The notes: generated by a model from the letters alone, not told the origin. Shown: positions 46,546 through 58,700, counted from the stretch's first letter. The stretch is DNA of 64,000 bases from Marasmius tenuissimus (GCA_029532415.1 JAQOTA010000053.1:3782001-3846000), one strand, 5' to 3'. Program-made: numbers and translations.

Positions 46546-46722
46546 CCGAATGATGGCCGTTGCAGTTTTTCCAGCCGTCGTAGGGTGAGGCGACCCCACA
46601 CTTCTCTTGATCTGATTGGATGATAGAATTTGACACATAATACGTATTACTCATACCTTTCCCCCACCCCCCATACCCAGCCCGACGAGCCTCACCCTAC
46701 ACCGGCTGGCTTTGGGAGCCTG
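46546..46722 (-). repeat. Right TIR with nested palindrome
   Basis: Partner of 40583-40757. GTAGGGTGAGGCG (46580-46592) faces GCCTCACCCTAC (46689-46700), repeating the hairpin design of the left end. CAATCAGATCAAGA is shared with the left end on the reverse strand. Confidence 0.9.
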
Positions 46723-46731
46723 ATACCATCA
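46723..46731 (+). repeat. Target-site duplication, right (ATACCATCA)
   Basis: Exact copy of 40574-40582, directly after GGGAGCCTG. Confidence 0.93.
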
Positions 46732-47090
46732 ATCCTTTGTTTTTGGTCACAGAGGTCCTGTAAAAGACCAGATGCTGTTATGCCCTACTGGACACAAGCA
46801 CGTCATGTCCTACTGGTCATCAAAATGCCCGCAGTGTGAGAAGCGCAGGAGCTAATGAGAAATAGGGCTGAGGAAAAGGATACATGGTGGTCGAAAGAGA
46901 GAAGGAAATCTTATGTTGGGCTGATGGCGATGTTGTTCCGATGTTTCAAATGTACTCCGCGCCTCCAGGTGCCTCCCCTCAACCTCCCTTAACCCAGACC
47001 ACAATTCCAGAACAGCTCGATATTATCCACAGAGTCGATGTCTGCAACGTGTCTGGAAGCTGTATGGGTGGCCAAGGAGTTGAATGATAC
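46732..47090 (+). repeat. Uninterrupted copy of the 24.8-kb block's target sequence
   Basis: 46,740-46,837 matches the right flank (38302-38410) and 46,841-47,090 the left flank (13265-13498) of the block, both in reverse orientation. They are joined here through GCAGTGTGAGAAGCGC. The first part keeps the CPTGHKHVMSYWSSKCPQC coding stretch, but an upstream stop (TAA in CCTGTAAAAG) breaks the frame. This is a gene relic, and the 6.1-kb transposon has inserted at its edge. Confidence 0.75.
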
Positions 47091-48073
47091 TGCAACTCTC
47101 AACTCTGTCGGCCCGTTTTCTCGAGCTGGTGGTGGAACTCGAATCTGTCGCCTGGATACAGCGTCAACAGTGCTGGAACATTCAGAAGGCACGTACCATG
47201 GGAGGCAGCAGGTATCCACTTGCAAGACAATAGTTTCGCGGCACGTTCCCTTCGAACTTTCACGCACAAAGAGCTCCATCCGCCAGTGGCAGGACCATCT
47301 CCATGAACAACTGCTTGGCCTGTTGAAGACCCCAGCAGGTCAGGAAGGCCCCGGCAAATAACAATCTCATCTCCTGCTGGATGCACGCCATTTCGTCGAC
47401 CAGGAGCGCGTCTTTGTGGGCAGTTGGTCTGTCGATGTGCAGGAGTACCTCAGTACTACTTACTGGTGCACCTTGAGCAAATATGGTACCTTCAGTTCAT
47501 CGTTCTGTCTAACTCCTCCGTTGCATGAAATTAACCTGTTCATCTAGGTCTCGTCTCTATCTATCTGGGCTTTGCGCAGCTACTTAAGGTCATCGCCGTG
47601 GAATTGGGATATCCTGTTCTAATTTTTTAGAGCTATTTTTGGCTGAGATTTGTGATAAATTTGTGCACTTCCTGTTTTAATCGGACCAATATGATTTGGC
47701 CATCAATCGGCCCCAATTTGTATCTGAAACGCCCACATTTTGGGCAATATCTCCCCATGCCTTTCAAATTCACCTGACCGCAAACTAACGTGACCATCGT
47801 GTTCCTGACCTTCACTTCCACTATATACGAAGCTCGAGCTCATCGTCCAAATCGTGTTTGTCGTCGTGCTACACGATGAGCAACGTCAAAATGACGCGTT
47901 ATTTGCCGGTGACGAACAACTGGTAGCTCACATAATCCACAGAATCCTACATAAACCCTCCCCCTCGTCCCAGCTCCCCAACGTCTCTTGCGCTGCTACA
48001 GCCATCATCGTTCGCGATATTCTTGCCTTACACGCCAATTTTTGCACCCATACCCATCAAAGAAGAATTTAAA
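47091..48073. other. Intergenic, repeat-containing
   Basis: No gene supported. 47490-47700 is the second copy of the dispersed repeat at 35155-35410. Confidence 0.5.
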
Positions 48074-48679
48074 ATGCCTCGTTTGGTATCGAAGATCATC
48101 AAGAAGGTTGCTCGAGGTGCGCCGCGTCCTTCTCGTCCTGCTGTTCCCTCTCGCTCCCCCTCTCCCTGCCTCTCCTCTCCGTTATTGCATTTCAGGTGTG
48201 CTGGCCCCCGTGACAACTGGGAAAAGGACCTGGTGTCCTATCCTATCGGGACCGCCAACAACGCCTCCTATCCTGCCCACCGTCCACCCTCATCTCTCCC
48301 AATCACGGTCACACTTCCTGCTTACGCGTACACGAGCGAGGAGAGTGACGAGGATGATGTGTGCTATGGCGCCTTCCACCCAACGACTGCTCCGTCCTCA
48401 GCTCCAACCCCTATTTGGTCCACAGAGGTCGTCTCGACGACGCCTCGTGGGGAGCGGATCATGGCTCTCCTGGACTTGCTTCATGAAGGGGGTGTGGTGA
48501 CGATGGGCGTCGAGACGAAAGCAACGACGAAAGTGTTGCCGGTCGAGGTGGTCGAAGTGTCTGGCGGTGGTGCGGAGTCGAAGTCGCTGGTTGAAGCTAC
48601 GAAGAAATCCAAGTCCAAGTCGGGCTGGATGAGACGTCTGAAGGGCGTCTCGGTGAAGAAGTTGAAAGCTGCTTGCTAG
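48074..48679 (+). CDS. Hypothetical 201-aa protein with basic C-terminus
   Basis: A single open frame from AAAATGCC, a good start context. Not recognised. It begins MPRLVSKIIKKVARG (amphipathic, basic), then a Pro/Ser-rich stretch, an acidic patch (TSEESDEDDVCYGAFHP), a central helix (GERIMALLDLLHEGGVVTMG), and ends in a Lys-rich segment (KKSKSKSGWMRRLKGVSVKK). The stretch 48,117-48,195 also looks like a GT-AG intron (79 bp), which would shift the frame; the unspliced frame is preferred because its acidic patch and basic tail look protein-like. Confidence 0.5.
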   Translation: MPRLVSKIIKKVARGAPRPSRPAVPSRSPSPCLSSPLLHFRCAGPRDNWEKDLVSYPIGTANNASYPAHRPPSSLPITVTLPAYAYTSEESDEDDVCYGAFHPTTAPSSAPTPIWSTEVVSTTPRGERIMALLDLLHEGGVVTMGVETKATTKVLPVEVVEVSGGGAESKSLVEATKKSKSKSGWMRRLKGVSVKKLKAAC

Positions 48680-48884
48680 TTGGGTTATGGTGTTGTCTCG
48701 CTGTTACAGAATTTGCGTTGTTCATGAGCTTTATGTCGGTAAGGCTTCACTCATCCTCTCCCTGGAATTGGCGCTGATTACATCCTTCAAGCTCAGTCAT
48801 GCTCTCGTTACATCTGTCGCTCGTTTCGCCTGCTTCTTATCATTCAAGCCCGTCGCCCTAACTCAGGCACCCAAAGAGGTGAGT

Positions 48885-49980
48885 CTCGCCCTTTTCGTCA
48901 TCTTCTGATTTCTGTTTTGGCTAGGCTCTCGCTACCTTCTTCGCCGGTTCACACCCACCTCCTACAACTCAAGTCCCCGCAACAGCAACTCAACGTACCG
49001 CCCGAAGTGCCTCAGGCTCCGTCTCGCCGTGTACAAGACCTCGATAAGTAGATCGATCCGCTGCCAACACAGGAGGGCCGGTCTCCTTACCCTAGCCGTG
49101 TATGAGACGAGATGGAATTTGGAGGCTCATTGGGTGAGGGTTACTGTGGTGGGGTCTTGAGCTGTGGGAGGTGGGAGGAGATGGGCGAGGGAGGTAGCGA
49201 GAGTAGGCGTGTCTGCCAGGTGAGTCTCAATTTCGTCTGGGTCTTTGCGTCGTTCTGGGATCACAGGTTTGTTGTTTCTCTCGCTTTTGGGACTGGTGCC
49301 GCCGATGTGCTTCGATCTGGTTGAGCTTTCGCTACTTCCTTCGCCCTTCCCCCCGCCTCTGGCAACACAAGCCCACGCCACAGCAACTCACATGCCCGAA
49401 GAACGTCAAGTTACAGCTCGCCGTATACAAGACCTCGATAAGAAGATCTATCCACTGTCGAAGCAGGAGGGTCGGTCTGCTTACCCTTGCCGTGTATGGG
49501 ACGAGATGGCAGTTGGATGATCATTGGGTGATGTGGATTGTTGTGATGAGGTTTTGCGTTGTGAGAGGCGGGGAGGATGGACGAAGGAGGTAGTGAGAGT
49601 GGGGTAGTCGTATCTACGAGGTGAGTCTCTTTCTTTCCGTTTCCTTCTTAGTGCTCTTCTGGGCGGGCTCTCGTTACTTCTCTCGGCTGTTTCCGTCTAC
49701 CTCCTACAACTTAAGTCTCCTCCTCAACAAGTCTATGAAACGCCCGAAGAACCTCAAGCTCCGTCTCGCCGTGTACAAGACCTCGATAAGTAGACTGATC
49801 CGGCGTTAACGCAGGAGGACCGGTCTCCTTACCCTAGCCGTGTATAGGACAAGACGGGATTTGTAGGTTTATTGGGTGAGGTTTGTTGTGAAGTGGGCTT
49901 GAGCTGTGAGAGATGGGAGGAGATGGTCGAGGGAGGTAGTGAGAGTCGGCGTGCCTGCTCAGTCTCGTCTCGATACTTGC
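48885..49980 (+). repeat. Three decayed tandem units of about 370 bp with exon-like content
   Basis: Units start near 48,885, 49,215 and 49,620, each at a GGTGAGTCTC donor-like site. Each contains GCCGTGTACAAGACCTCGAT or the variant GCCGTATACAAGACC (49,025-49,045, 49,415-49,435, 49,768-49,788), then GGTCTSCTTACCC and a purine-rich GAGGGAGGTAGYGAGAGT before the next donor. One frame reads SRRVQDLDK in two units and ARRIQDLDKK in the middle one, followed by QEGRSPYPSRV-type sequence with stops in units 1 and 3. It looks like a tandemly duplicated exon with its introns, now mostly non-coding. Confidence 0.7.
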
Positions 49981-50720
49981 GTCGTTCTGCGTCCTTTCTC
50001 TCGCTTTTCTTTCAATTTGGTTTGGCTCTTGCTTTCTTGTTCGCCTGTTTCTCCCGCTTCGTGTGTCTTCTGCTCTTGGACTACGGACTGTGGTATGGAC
50101 TATACGAATAGTGCATCGTTTCGCGACCTGTGTATCGACCTAGTTACTGTACCTTATCTGTGGACTGTCTAGTAACACGAAGTATTTATCGTTCTCCAAT
50201 CTCGCATCATATCCAGAGTTCAGAATCAGAATCACCTTATCGAACCCCGATATGACAACTGAAGTACTGACGTTGAGTTCGAGCTTGTATCACAAGCGCC
50301 ACCCCCCTTCGACTTGGTCGCACGCTATTGCTGATACTTATTGTTGTGCGGTAGTATTACCAACTTTCGAGAAACTGTGAGCAAAATAAAGACCAGTCAC
50401 GACCAATCACAGGACTAGAAAGACGAAACGAAGTATATAGGATCTTCCCTAGCGTCAACTTGCGACTCAAGCTCAGGTGTCGGGCTCTCCATCTCGACTA
50501 TGCACATGCGCATGTTCCGGGTGCGAGCACGATAGTGGCCACATCGTACCAATGACCACCTACTTCTTCAAGATGCTATCATTGTTGAGCTTTCTTTTCT
50601 CGTCTCATTGAAGCTCTTCAAAGCAGGAAAGTTGACGCCGATCACTTGAACCCTTGACTAGATTGAGAACAGACCCAATATAGCTACTGGTACATGATTC
50701 GGATAACAGTATCGATACAA
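49981..50720. other. Intergenic
   Basis: Between the decayed array and copy B of the membrane-protein gene; no gene supported. Confidence 0.5.
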
Positions 50721-53214
50721 CTACGACCGCACCGGTGCTACCGTGTGATATGAAGGAGCAGCTGATGCGGCACTAAACCGTCGACTTGAGCTTTCAGCCG
50801 TCTCTGATGGTTCTGGGATCTCCAACGACACTACGGCCTGCCTATCTTTCGCCCGTTCACCTGCACCTTTATGGGTCTCCAAGAACGGATGGATGTCCGC
50901 CATCTGCGGGCTCTGGGGTAAATCGAAAGTTGGTTCCGAATCTTTCCTCGTTCGATGACGACGCAAGAGAACGATGAGAATGGCTATAAGGACCACCAAG
51001 ATGAGGCCCCCTATGGATCCTCCTATAGCTGCGCCTAAAACTATGGGACTAGGGACACGGCAATTGTCAGTGGTTGGGATTGGGAGAGAGGAAGTGCGAC
51101 AAATACAGACGTGGAGCCCTGATTGCTGCCGCTGTCTCCGCTACCTGGTGACCCGCTGGGCGCAGTCTGGAGAGGGAGAATCGTGAGTTTCCGTGTGACC
51201 ATTCCATATACAAAGCGTTTAAGCGCGGGTTGCCCTTACGGATGTAAATGTAGATGTAGATGCCGGAGCAGTGGCAAATAACGAATTTGCGGCTGTGGAT
51301 CCTGAACCTCCATCCCCCACCTGAAACTAGAATAAGAACGGTCAGAAATACTGAAAATCAGAGTCCTACAAGGCACCCACATATACAACATCATCGACTG
51401 CACCTCGTGGATAGACTGGAAGTCCGATTGGAGCGTGATTTGCAGTGAGCGCCCTTGAAGACAATCGATAAAAGCCAGCTGGTAAACAGTTTGGAGCGTC
51501 CGCCAATAGCATGCGGGTGTCGTCCAGGACATTCATCGAAGCAGCAAACGCGAATTTGCGGGGGTCCGTGAAGCTTGTCTGGTTGAACGATGTAAGGGCT
51601 TCAATGACGACGCGCGCGTAGCCCTTGACAAGCCCGTTGGAGGACAATTGCTGAGGTGCAGACATGTAGCGAATCTCTGGATCTGTCACCTCGATATCTA
51701 TATTTGTGAAGTTAAGCCTAATCGTGAAACCCTTGTGCGGAGTTAGAGTCGCAAAGTTTCTCGGCGACACAAACTTGAATGAGGGCATATTGTCTTTCGA
51801 GGGTATGACGCCTATAGGTATAGGGTTACACGAGTCACTACCCGACTGTTGGCCATTGGTCAAACCCCTGCTAAGGGTGAGGCAGTAGTTGATAAAGTTG
51901 TTTCTTGACGTTAAGGAAGCAACATCTTATATACAACCCGTTAATGTGACCTTTGTTGATCATTCGACGATCAGCAAAATCACGCACTTAGTGGTTCACC
52001 AGGCTTCGCTTGGTCATCTGTCTCTTGCCCGTCGGTTGCAAAGCCAGTAGCGACCTGCGAGAAAAGTAGGGTGGTCGAGTTTTGCGCCGCGCTGCTGGTA
52101 GTAGAGTTCGAAGTACTCCTGTTTTCGTCTTCACGTGGAAACACTGAGTTCACGTCGGCTTTCCGCCGTTTCATAGTCCTTGCGCGCGGAGTGGTGCTAT
52201 TGGCAATAACTGTGAACTATTTAGGAGAAAAACCCGAACTTAATCAGGATTGAGAGAGAGGATGTCACATGAAAGCAAACGCCCACATATACCGCGTCGT
52301 CTATGGCTCCGTGCTGTAGCAAAGGGACCACAATAGGATGATGGTTTGCATCCTTCGTCACGGATGATAGTCTATAGACACCTTCTAGTAGTCCTGAGGT
52401 GATATTCAGGGCATGAAATCCGCTGGCGACCTGGACGATAGCACCAGAGGTGAAGTCAAATATGTTGGGATTGGTCGGGGTGGTCTGCTCCAGGCTTCCC
52501 AACTCTTCAATGATTATCGCGGAGTAGCCGAGTATGAAGCCATTTAAGTCATCGTGCTGTGGTGCAGCAAGGTAGTTGGTCTGGGCATTGACGAAATTTC
52601 CCGCGATCAGGTTTGTGACCTTCAATCGTACCGTGAAAGATTCAAGTTCCGTCAAGACAGCTCCGTTGAGTGGAAACTGGAATTTGAGGGAAGGAATGCG
52701 GTCAATTGAGGGTATGAAGCCCATCGGGGCTGGGTTGCACGATCCCTGTTCATTTTGCGTCCCATTGGTGAGCGGAAGATTGACCGTGGCACAGAAGTTG
52801 ATAAAATTGTTAGATGATTCGAGGGATGTAGCATACGCTGATCAGTAGGAAGGGAGGTCAGACTAGACGCAATATCTGAAAAGTGAACAATTACGCACTT
52901 TCAGTGGCTGGTCTCATTCCCGACCTTTGATCTCTCACTTTCAGGATTACCTTCGGGTCAAGGGTCAGAGAGATCTGCGCGTCGTCTTGACGGTTTTCCA
53001 GGCGCCGAGCGCGTCTCATCATTCTTCACATAGATCTCAGTACGACAACGTTCAGCGTCGTGAAGAATATGTACCGTCTAGATGCAGCATAAACCTCTGT
53101 CAAAGAAGTTTTATGGGAGAAAGAGCGAACTGAAGAGATGCATGAGAGTTTTGACTGGTTGTATTCAGAATAGGTTCACTCACCCTGTTCAAATTGACTG
53201 AGTCCCGCAGTCAT
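50721..53214 (-). CDS. Two-domain NFINFC/APQQ membrane protein, copy B
   Basis: Exons on the minus strand: 53214-53184, 53096-53075, 53023-52899, 52837-52287, 52216-51988, 51925-51381, 51326-51240, 51166-51111, 51048-50721; 657 aa. Same architecture as copy A: a short basic N-terminal region, domain 1 (SSNNFINFC ... APQH ... DDAVYV), a Ser/Thr-rich linker (NSTTSSAAQNSTTLLFSQ), domain 2 (SRNNFINYC ... APQQL ... DDVVYV), a Gly/Ser stalk, one TM helix (GGLILVVLIAILIVLL), a basic stop-transfer (RRHRTRKD) and a Ser-rich tail ending APSYHTVAPVRS. Exons 2 and 4 have exactly the same length as in copy A, and all nine intron phases agree. It lies outside the 24.8-kb block while copy A lies inside. Function unknown; the N-terminal exons are the least certain. 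Confidence 0.8.
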
Positions 53215-55767
53215 TATCATAGAAGTCTGAGAAGGTGAAAAGGAAGGGAAGGGAAATGAAGGAAAAGAAAAGTGGGGCAGTGTCGCAAGAGCTGTCGCTG
53301 GATCTCTTGCAAGTGGTGTGCATCGGATTTACCGCATCTAGGTTCTGGCAATGCACGGTTGATCATGATCATCGGGAAGCCGTAGGCTTGAACCACCGGG
53401 CTACGACGAAAAGACGTTTTGATGAGTACCCGTCGATCAAAATGTCTGCGTAGCCGCGAGGCATGAGTGGTTGCGAAGAGAGTGGTATCGAGTCTAGGGA
53501 AGCTGAAGGCATTGTACCTCACCGCGGATAGGGTTCTGGAGGGCATGGGCGAAGTTCGTGGCCAATCGCGGGGCTGAAACGGCAATGCAAGTAGAAATGT
53601 AGCAGGTCGACACTGTTGAGACCAAGGAAGATGTCGTGCGTGCGGGTATTATATTGGCAGATCCAGTTGGTGATCAGAGACGAAAGCGATGATGGAGGAC
53701 GTATAACGTACCGCCTCAAACATCGACTTCCTGAATAAAACACTCAACGATATTCTGAAGACCCGTATCTAATTCATTCCAAACATAGGAGGGGACAGGG
53801 TGGTGGCAAACTTGTGGTTAGGGGCGCAGAATCGATCTCCAGTTGAAGCCCAGTGAGAATCGACAAGGAATTTTAGGTATTCCAGGGTATTGTAGGGTAC
53901 TTTATCCCCGAAATTTCGTTATTTGGGATGCTCATACCTATTCTACCATAGTCTGGCATATTTTGAGACCGAATCGCTTATCCAACAACGTCACGATTTT
54001 CGTAAGTAATTGAAAAGCAATACAAACCTCGCCCAAGGGGAACACCGTCATATGGTTCCACACGCCCAGTCGCGACATATTGCTAGCTATTTCCCCAGAG
54101 TTACCAACAAATTCCTGACTTAGCGATAGCTAGTGGAATAGAAGCCCTGGTCGTGCCTTTTTGGTGCCGACTTGACCATCTTATGCCATATCCTGGGTAA
54201 TAGTACGATAGCACACTAGTGACTAGAGGGTGCTATTTGCGAAAAAAAGGAATAGATTTGAGTTTGCTACTGAGAATACTGGGTCAACTGTACTCCTTAG
54301 TAGTGGTGGAACTGGAGGAGGAGGATGGAAGCCAATTGGTATCGGCGCCTAAAATATCACACATGAAATTCTAAGCGCTGGCGAAGGTTGGAATGATGGG
54401 CACAGAATCATGAATGAGTTCAAGTCCGCGGCTGTGTGGACAGTCTTTTCATGTATATGCTCTTAAGAGCCTCTCATGCCTACTACATCTCATTAACAAA
54501 ACACTGTTCGACCCCTTGTCTGGCGGACTTGGAGACATTCGACTTGCGCCCATTTGATCAATGACGCAATGCCTGTCCAAAAAGGGAATGCTAGACACAG
54601 CCACTTGCCAGCTCACTCTCTTCGAGACCACCACCAGACCACCACTCCCGCAGAGCAAATTGTATGGTTCAGGTAAGTTCTTTTTTTCATAATCTTCTCA
54701 TACCCAATGCACTATCAGCTAACACCTCTCTCATTGTACCAAAAGGTACGCTCGCAGCGGCACACCCCACCGAAGACATGTCAACGAAGTTGAGTACAAG
54801 TTGTGGTTTGCGGTACCTCGGCCTGGGGTGATATTTTGGTGCGTCTACTAAATTCTGAATCGCTGATCGGCGGCTGCTCATGTGGTTTTTGACCATTCCA
54901 GATGGAGTCCTCAGCCGACGTCGTCGAGACCAACTACAAAGCGCACGTGAACCCCAGCAGCAATGAACTTTTCCGGTATTTTCATAGGTGTGTATATACC
55001 CAGCTCTCCCAGTAGCACGGTGCTTACTGATTTTCGTTCTATAGAAGACTAAGGACAATTTGCACAGGTTGAATCTTGCAGGAGATCATAAACCTGTTAC
55101 TACGACAGCGGAAATGGCTATATCACGTCCAACTGAGGGGGGTGGGAACAGAGCTAGCTGGCTTCGGATATGGCGTCCTTGAGATAGTCTACTGTAGTAA
55201 CTATACTGTACTGTTGTATCGTACCATCGTGAAATAAAATTTTCTTGCATCAAATATCTGGCAATAGTTGAAGTGTGGCTTGAAGCAACAATAGCTGAGA
55301 ATATCCCTATCGGTCAGCCATGTCAATGTATAAATACCAGGCAATAGCTCGAAGGGCCGTGTTTGAGTCGGTATCAAATAGCTGAGCATGGTTCGATATT
55401 GCGCAAACACCTATATCAGGGCCATTCTCAGCTATTCGGGGCCTTTTTTGCGCGACATCGCTTGTTCACGTCACGAAAATAGCCCAGACTACCTGAGAAT
55501 GCCTGAGAATATTGTCGATTTTCACTGGGGTTGAAGACTTGTTGGTGGACATGGTGGTGTGAAACAGAGTCAGTGACTGACAGTGAAACGAACCCCTGCA
55601 GGTTCGGACTTGGTCCCGTGTAAATTGCCAAAATCATCCTTCTCGACTATGTCATACACGCAGATCCTATCATCTCCAACGACTGCCCATATACTACCGA
55701 CACAACGATTTTACATCCATTCTACATCATCCCCATCGCCCTTCCTTCACGCTCGCCGTGCCCAGTC
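53215..55767. other. Long stretch without a supported gene
   Basis: About 2.55 kb. The plus strand at about 54,540-55,090 has coding-like pieces separated by good splice sites (one reads HVNEVEYKLWFAVPRPG), but every join I tried meets a stop, so it is either a decayed gene or chance. The region around 53,900-54,250 is AT-rich. Confidence 0.4.
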
Positions 55768-58700
55768 AAGCCTTCTCAAAAATGTATAGGTACGCTAGTT
55801 TCTTCAATTCCTTGACGCTCTCCTCATTGGCTTTCACAACCTTCTCGTCGTTGAACAGTACCCATCCCTCATCCTTCCGTATATGCGCAACATAGTGACC
55901 CGAATGTACTGATGGCCCTTTATGCGAGATAAATGCCTTGAGCCTGTAGGATACGGGAACCTCCCGCGTTCCCTCTATCTCTTTCTTGCTCGATGAAGCA
56001 TCGGCAACAGGTGCAGACTCTTCACCAGTATCATCCGGATGACTGAAAAGCCATTCGACCGCTCGTTCAACGTTCCCGCTCTAAACACAGCACCGAGATT
56101 GTCAGGGAAAGTGGGTAAAGGGGGACTCTATAAACTCACCGTCTCCTTCAACGCCTTCTTCGCTTGCGCATGGGTGAAACCCATGTCGGCCAACATGCTA
56201 ACTTGCTCCGAAGAGGGTTCCGGAGCGCCTCCAGAGCCACCGGAAGCAGGTTGGATGGGGTCGTCAATGTCTATCATGCAACGTTGGGTCTTTCTACCTC
56301 AATTAAATTGCACGGAGGAAAGCTCACCAGGGTCCTCCATATGAGCAAATAACCATTCCATAGCCGTTTCTGCAGCCGTGGGTCCGCCTGCAGCACCGCC
56401 GGTAGCCAAAAGTGCTTTCTGGCAACGTATTTCAGGGAATCCCATTCCAGTTAATTGTGCCATCGCGCCCTCGTCAAAGTGCGGTAGGGCCGAGCCTTCC
56501 GAAGACTTAATAATCAGAAGAAACATTGAAACGTGTTACCCACCGCTCGATTCGTCTTCAAGAAGTTCAGTTTCGCCAGGTTGAAGTCCCTTGCCGAGAT
56601 ATTTTTCGTCAAAAATGAGGAGGTCATCGGCAGGAAGGACGACAGGGATGTCTGGGGCCGAGGTTGATAGGCTATAGAAGTCCGACGGCAATTGCACTTA
56701 CCCAGCTTAGCTGGCACCCAATTTACCAACTGGAACTTCTTTGCATGGACTACAAGAACTTCCGGGAAGGAGGCGAACCTAGTCTGCCTACGGAACACAA
56801 TCGAACGGTTAGATCGATGAAGGGCTGTGACCGAGATTGCTCACTTCAAGGCCCCTTTGCTCTGACATTGAGAACACGTCCATTCGTCGATGGCCTCAAC
56901 ACCCAAAAACGCGTCGTTGATACATTCCGTAAGGGCAACAGCCTCGTACTCCTTCTTTCCGTCCTTGTCCGACACGTCCTTCATTTCGACGTCTCCGCCG
57001 GAGGGCAGTGATGACTTCTTCTCGACGGCCGGTACGCTGACGCTCACCACATCTGCTCCTCCGTCAACGCGATATTTTACTTTGCTGCAAGAACTGCACT
57101 GTAGCCGTTCTTCTGTACCGTAGCTAAATACGCTCGTTGGATCCAACTCGTCTGCCAGAAAGAACGAGATGAATTTGGGTAAGGAAGAAAATATGATCAA
57201 GTTACCGGAATTGGGTCCTCCAGATCTTCTGCGTTTTTCTCGCCGGAGCACGTCAATCAGATGGACGAAGAACTCCTCAGCATCCTGCTGCTTCATCGTT
57301 GCAAATTCGGCATGTCCCTTCCCGACAAGGGCTTTGAACATAGAAGGCTTCAGACCTTCTTGGAATTTCGGCGCATTAGGATCGTCAACGGATACTGTCG
57401 AAGAGGTTGCTTTTTTCGCATATCGTCCACTGAGGAGACCGTCTGCTATCTTGATCATCTGGCATTCAACACAGTCCGCCGGAGTAGGGTTTGTGCAGGT
57501 CAATGTATGTGTTTGAGCCCAGACGGACGCGTTGGGATCATACTTCCTCTGGAAGGCGGATAACGAGAACGCGGTCTGCAGAACGGATGCCATATAGCAA
57601 CTGAAAGTCTAGTGAGCTTCGCAAAGAACTTAGGGTGTCAAAGCCTGACTTGCCTGTTCCCCAAATTCCTCAATCCCGTCAAACCGCGACCGAACATCGG
57701 TTCCAAGATGTTTCCGTCATCCCCAGTCATAGAAAAGTCGTACTTGAGATTGTGTTCGATTTGCTGCAGGGCGCTCGGTCTCTCGCTCGGGAAGGAATTT
57801 GAACGACACATACCAACTCAGTCATACTCTTCTCCGTCTTCGTTTGTGTTTCCACCCGAATTCCAAAGTTGGCCAGATGTTTCGCGAGCTCCGGATCGAG
57901 TTTGGAATCATTACAGATGTAACAATATATATCTGTCTGATGTGAGCATGGTTGTTACAATGCGATCCGTCGAGTACTTACCAGCATTCCCTTCAGCAGT
58001 TATAGTACCCAGCTTGACGCTAATAGGATGCACTTCTCCCGTGTCTCGCGTCAACTCAAAGTGAGCCAACCCGTGGCTGTTTCCCTCCACTCCACCGAAT
58101 TGAGACCTTCCACAACCCAAGTTGCCACAAGTGAGGCAAAGCCATAGGTTTGATCTTAGGTGACAGCTTGTACAATGTGCACCTGCGTGCTTTCGATTAA
58201 CACATCACACAATACTAGACTCCTCGGATGCGGCAAAGACGTACCTTCTCCGATAACCTTCTCCAGGCCCTCCTTGCTCAATTGAACCTGCTGCAGGGTC
58301 AAGGTATGTTCACAGGGCAGAATCTCCTCCTCCCAAGCCTGGACTTCTGATTTTCGAGCGGACGACTGGCTCTCCATCACGTCTTTCATCAAAGAGGCTA
58401 TCCGGGCGTGTTCGTTGACTTCAGATTCTGGAACCGCGACTCCATCGGGACTGCATTTATAACAACGGATAGAGGTAATATAATCATCATATTTATCCTC
58501 TTCTCGTTCTTCCAGGATGGCTAATTTAGTCATCTTGAGTGGCGGCTCCTCGTCCAAGTCCTGTCATCCAAGGTAAGTCATCACTCGGATAGAGATAGGT
58601 ATTGGACGACGTACCCTTCTCGGACTCTTTTCAGCTTCGGGTTTCAATTTCCTCTTCACATTCATTGTGAATCCATGTCCCGTCTTTTCCACGTGTAGTT

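Larger units (their letters stand above)
40583..46722. mobile_element. 6,140-bp DNA transposon carrying a RecQ-like helicase and a DUF6589-type protein
   Basis: Terminal inverted repeats of about 175 bp start CAGGCTCCCAA and end TTGGGAGCCTG. They are flanked by an exact 9-bp direct repeat. Inside are two convergent intact genes whose stops are 12 bp apart, filling most of the element. Everything needed for an autonomous element appears present: defined ends, target duplication and two enzyme-like proteins. The DUF6589-type protein is my candidate transposase and the helicase the accessory. I do not recognise the combination as a described superfamily; a 9-bp duplication alone would fit MULE-like elements, and a CAG-start is seen in some hAT-like ends. 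Confidence 0.9.

Noticed and set aside
40583..46722. Calling the 6.1-kb element a Helitron because it carries a helicase
   Set aside because: It has TIRs and a 9-bp target duplication, and the helicase is RecQ-like rather than Pif1-like; Helitrons have neither TIRs nor duplications.
48117..48195. 79-bp intron in the 48.1-kb hypothetical gene
   Set aside because: Splicing shifts into a frame lacking the acidic patch and Lys-rich tail; the unspliced frame reads better.
48885..49980. CRISPR-like or satellite array
   Set aside because: Units are about 370 bp, diverged and exon-like; there are only three copies and no short repeat-spacer pattern.
54540..55090. Small spliced plus-strand gene
   Set aside because: Individual pieces look coding, but all joins tested run into stops; left as a note.
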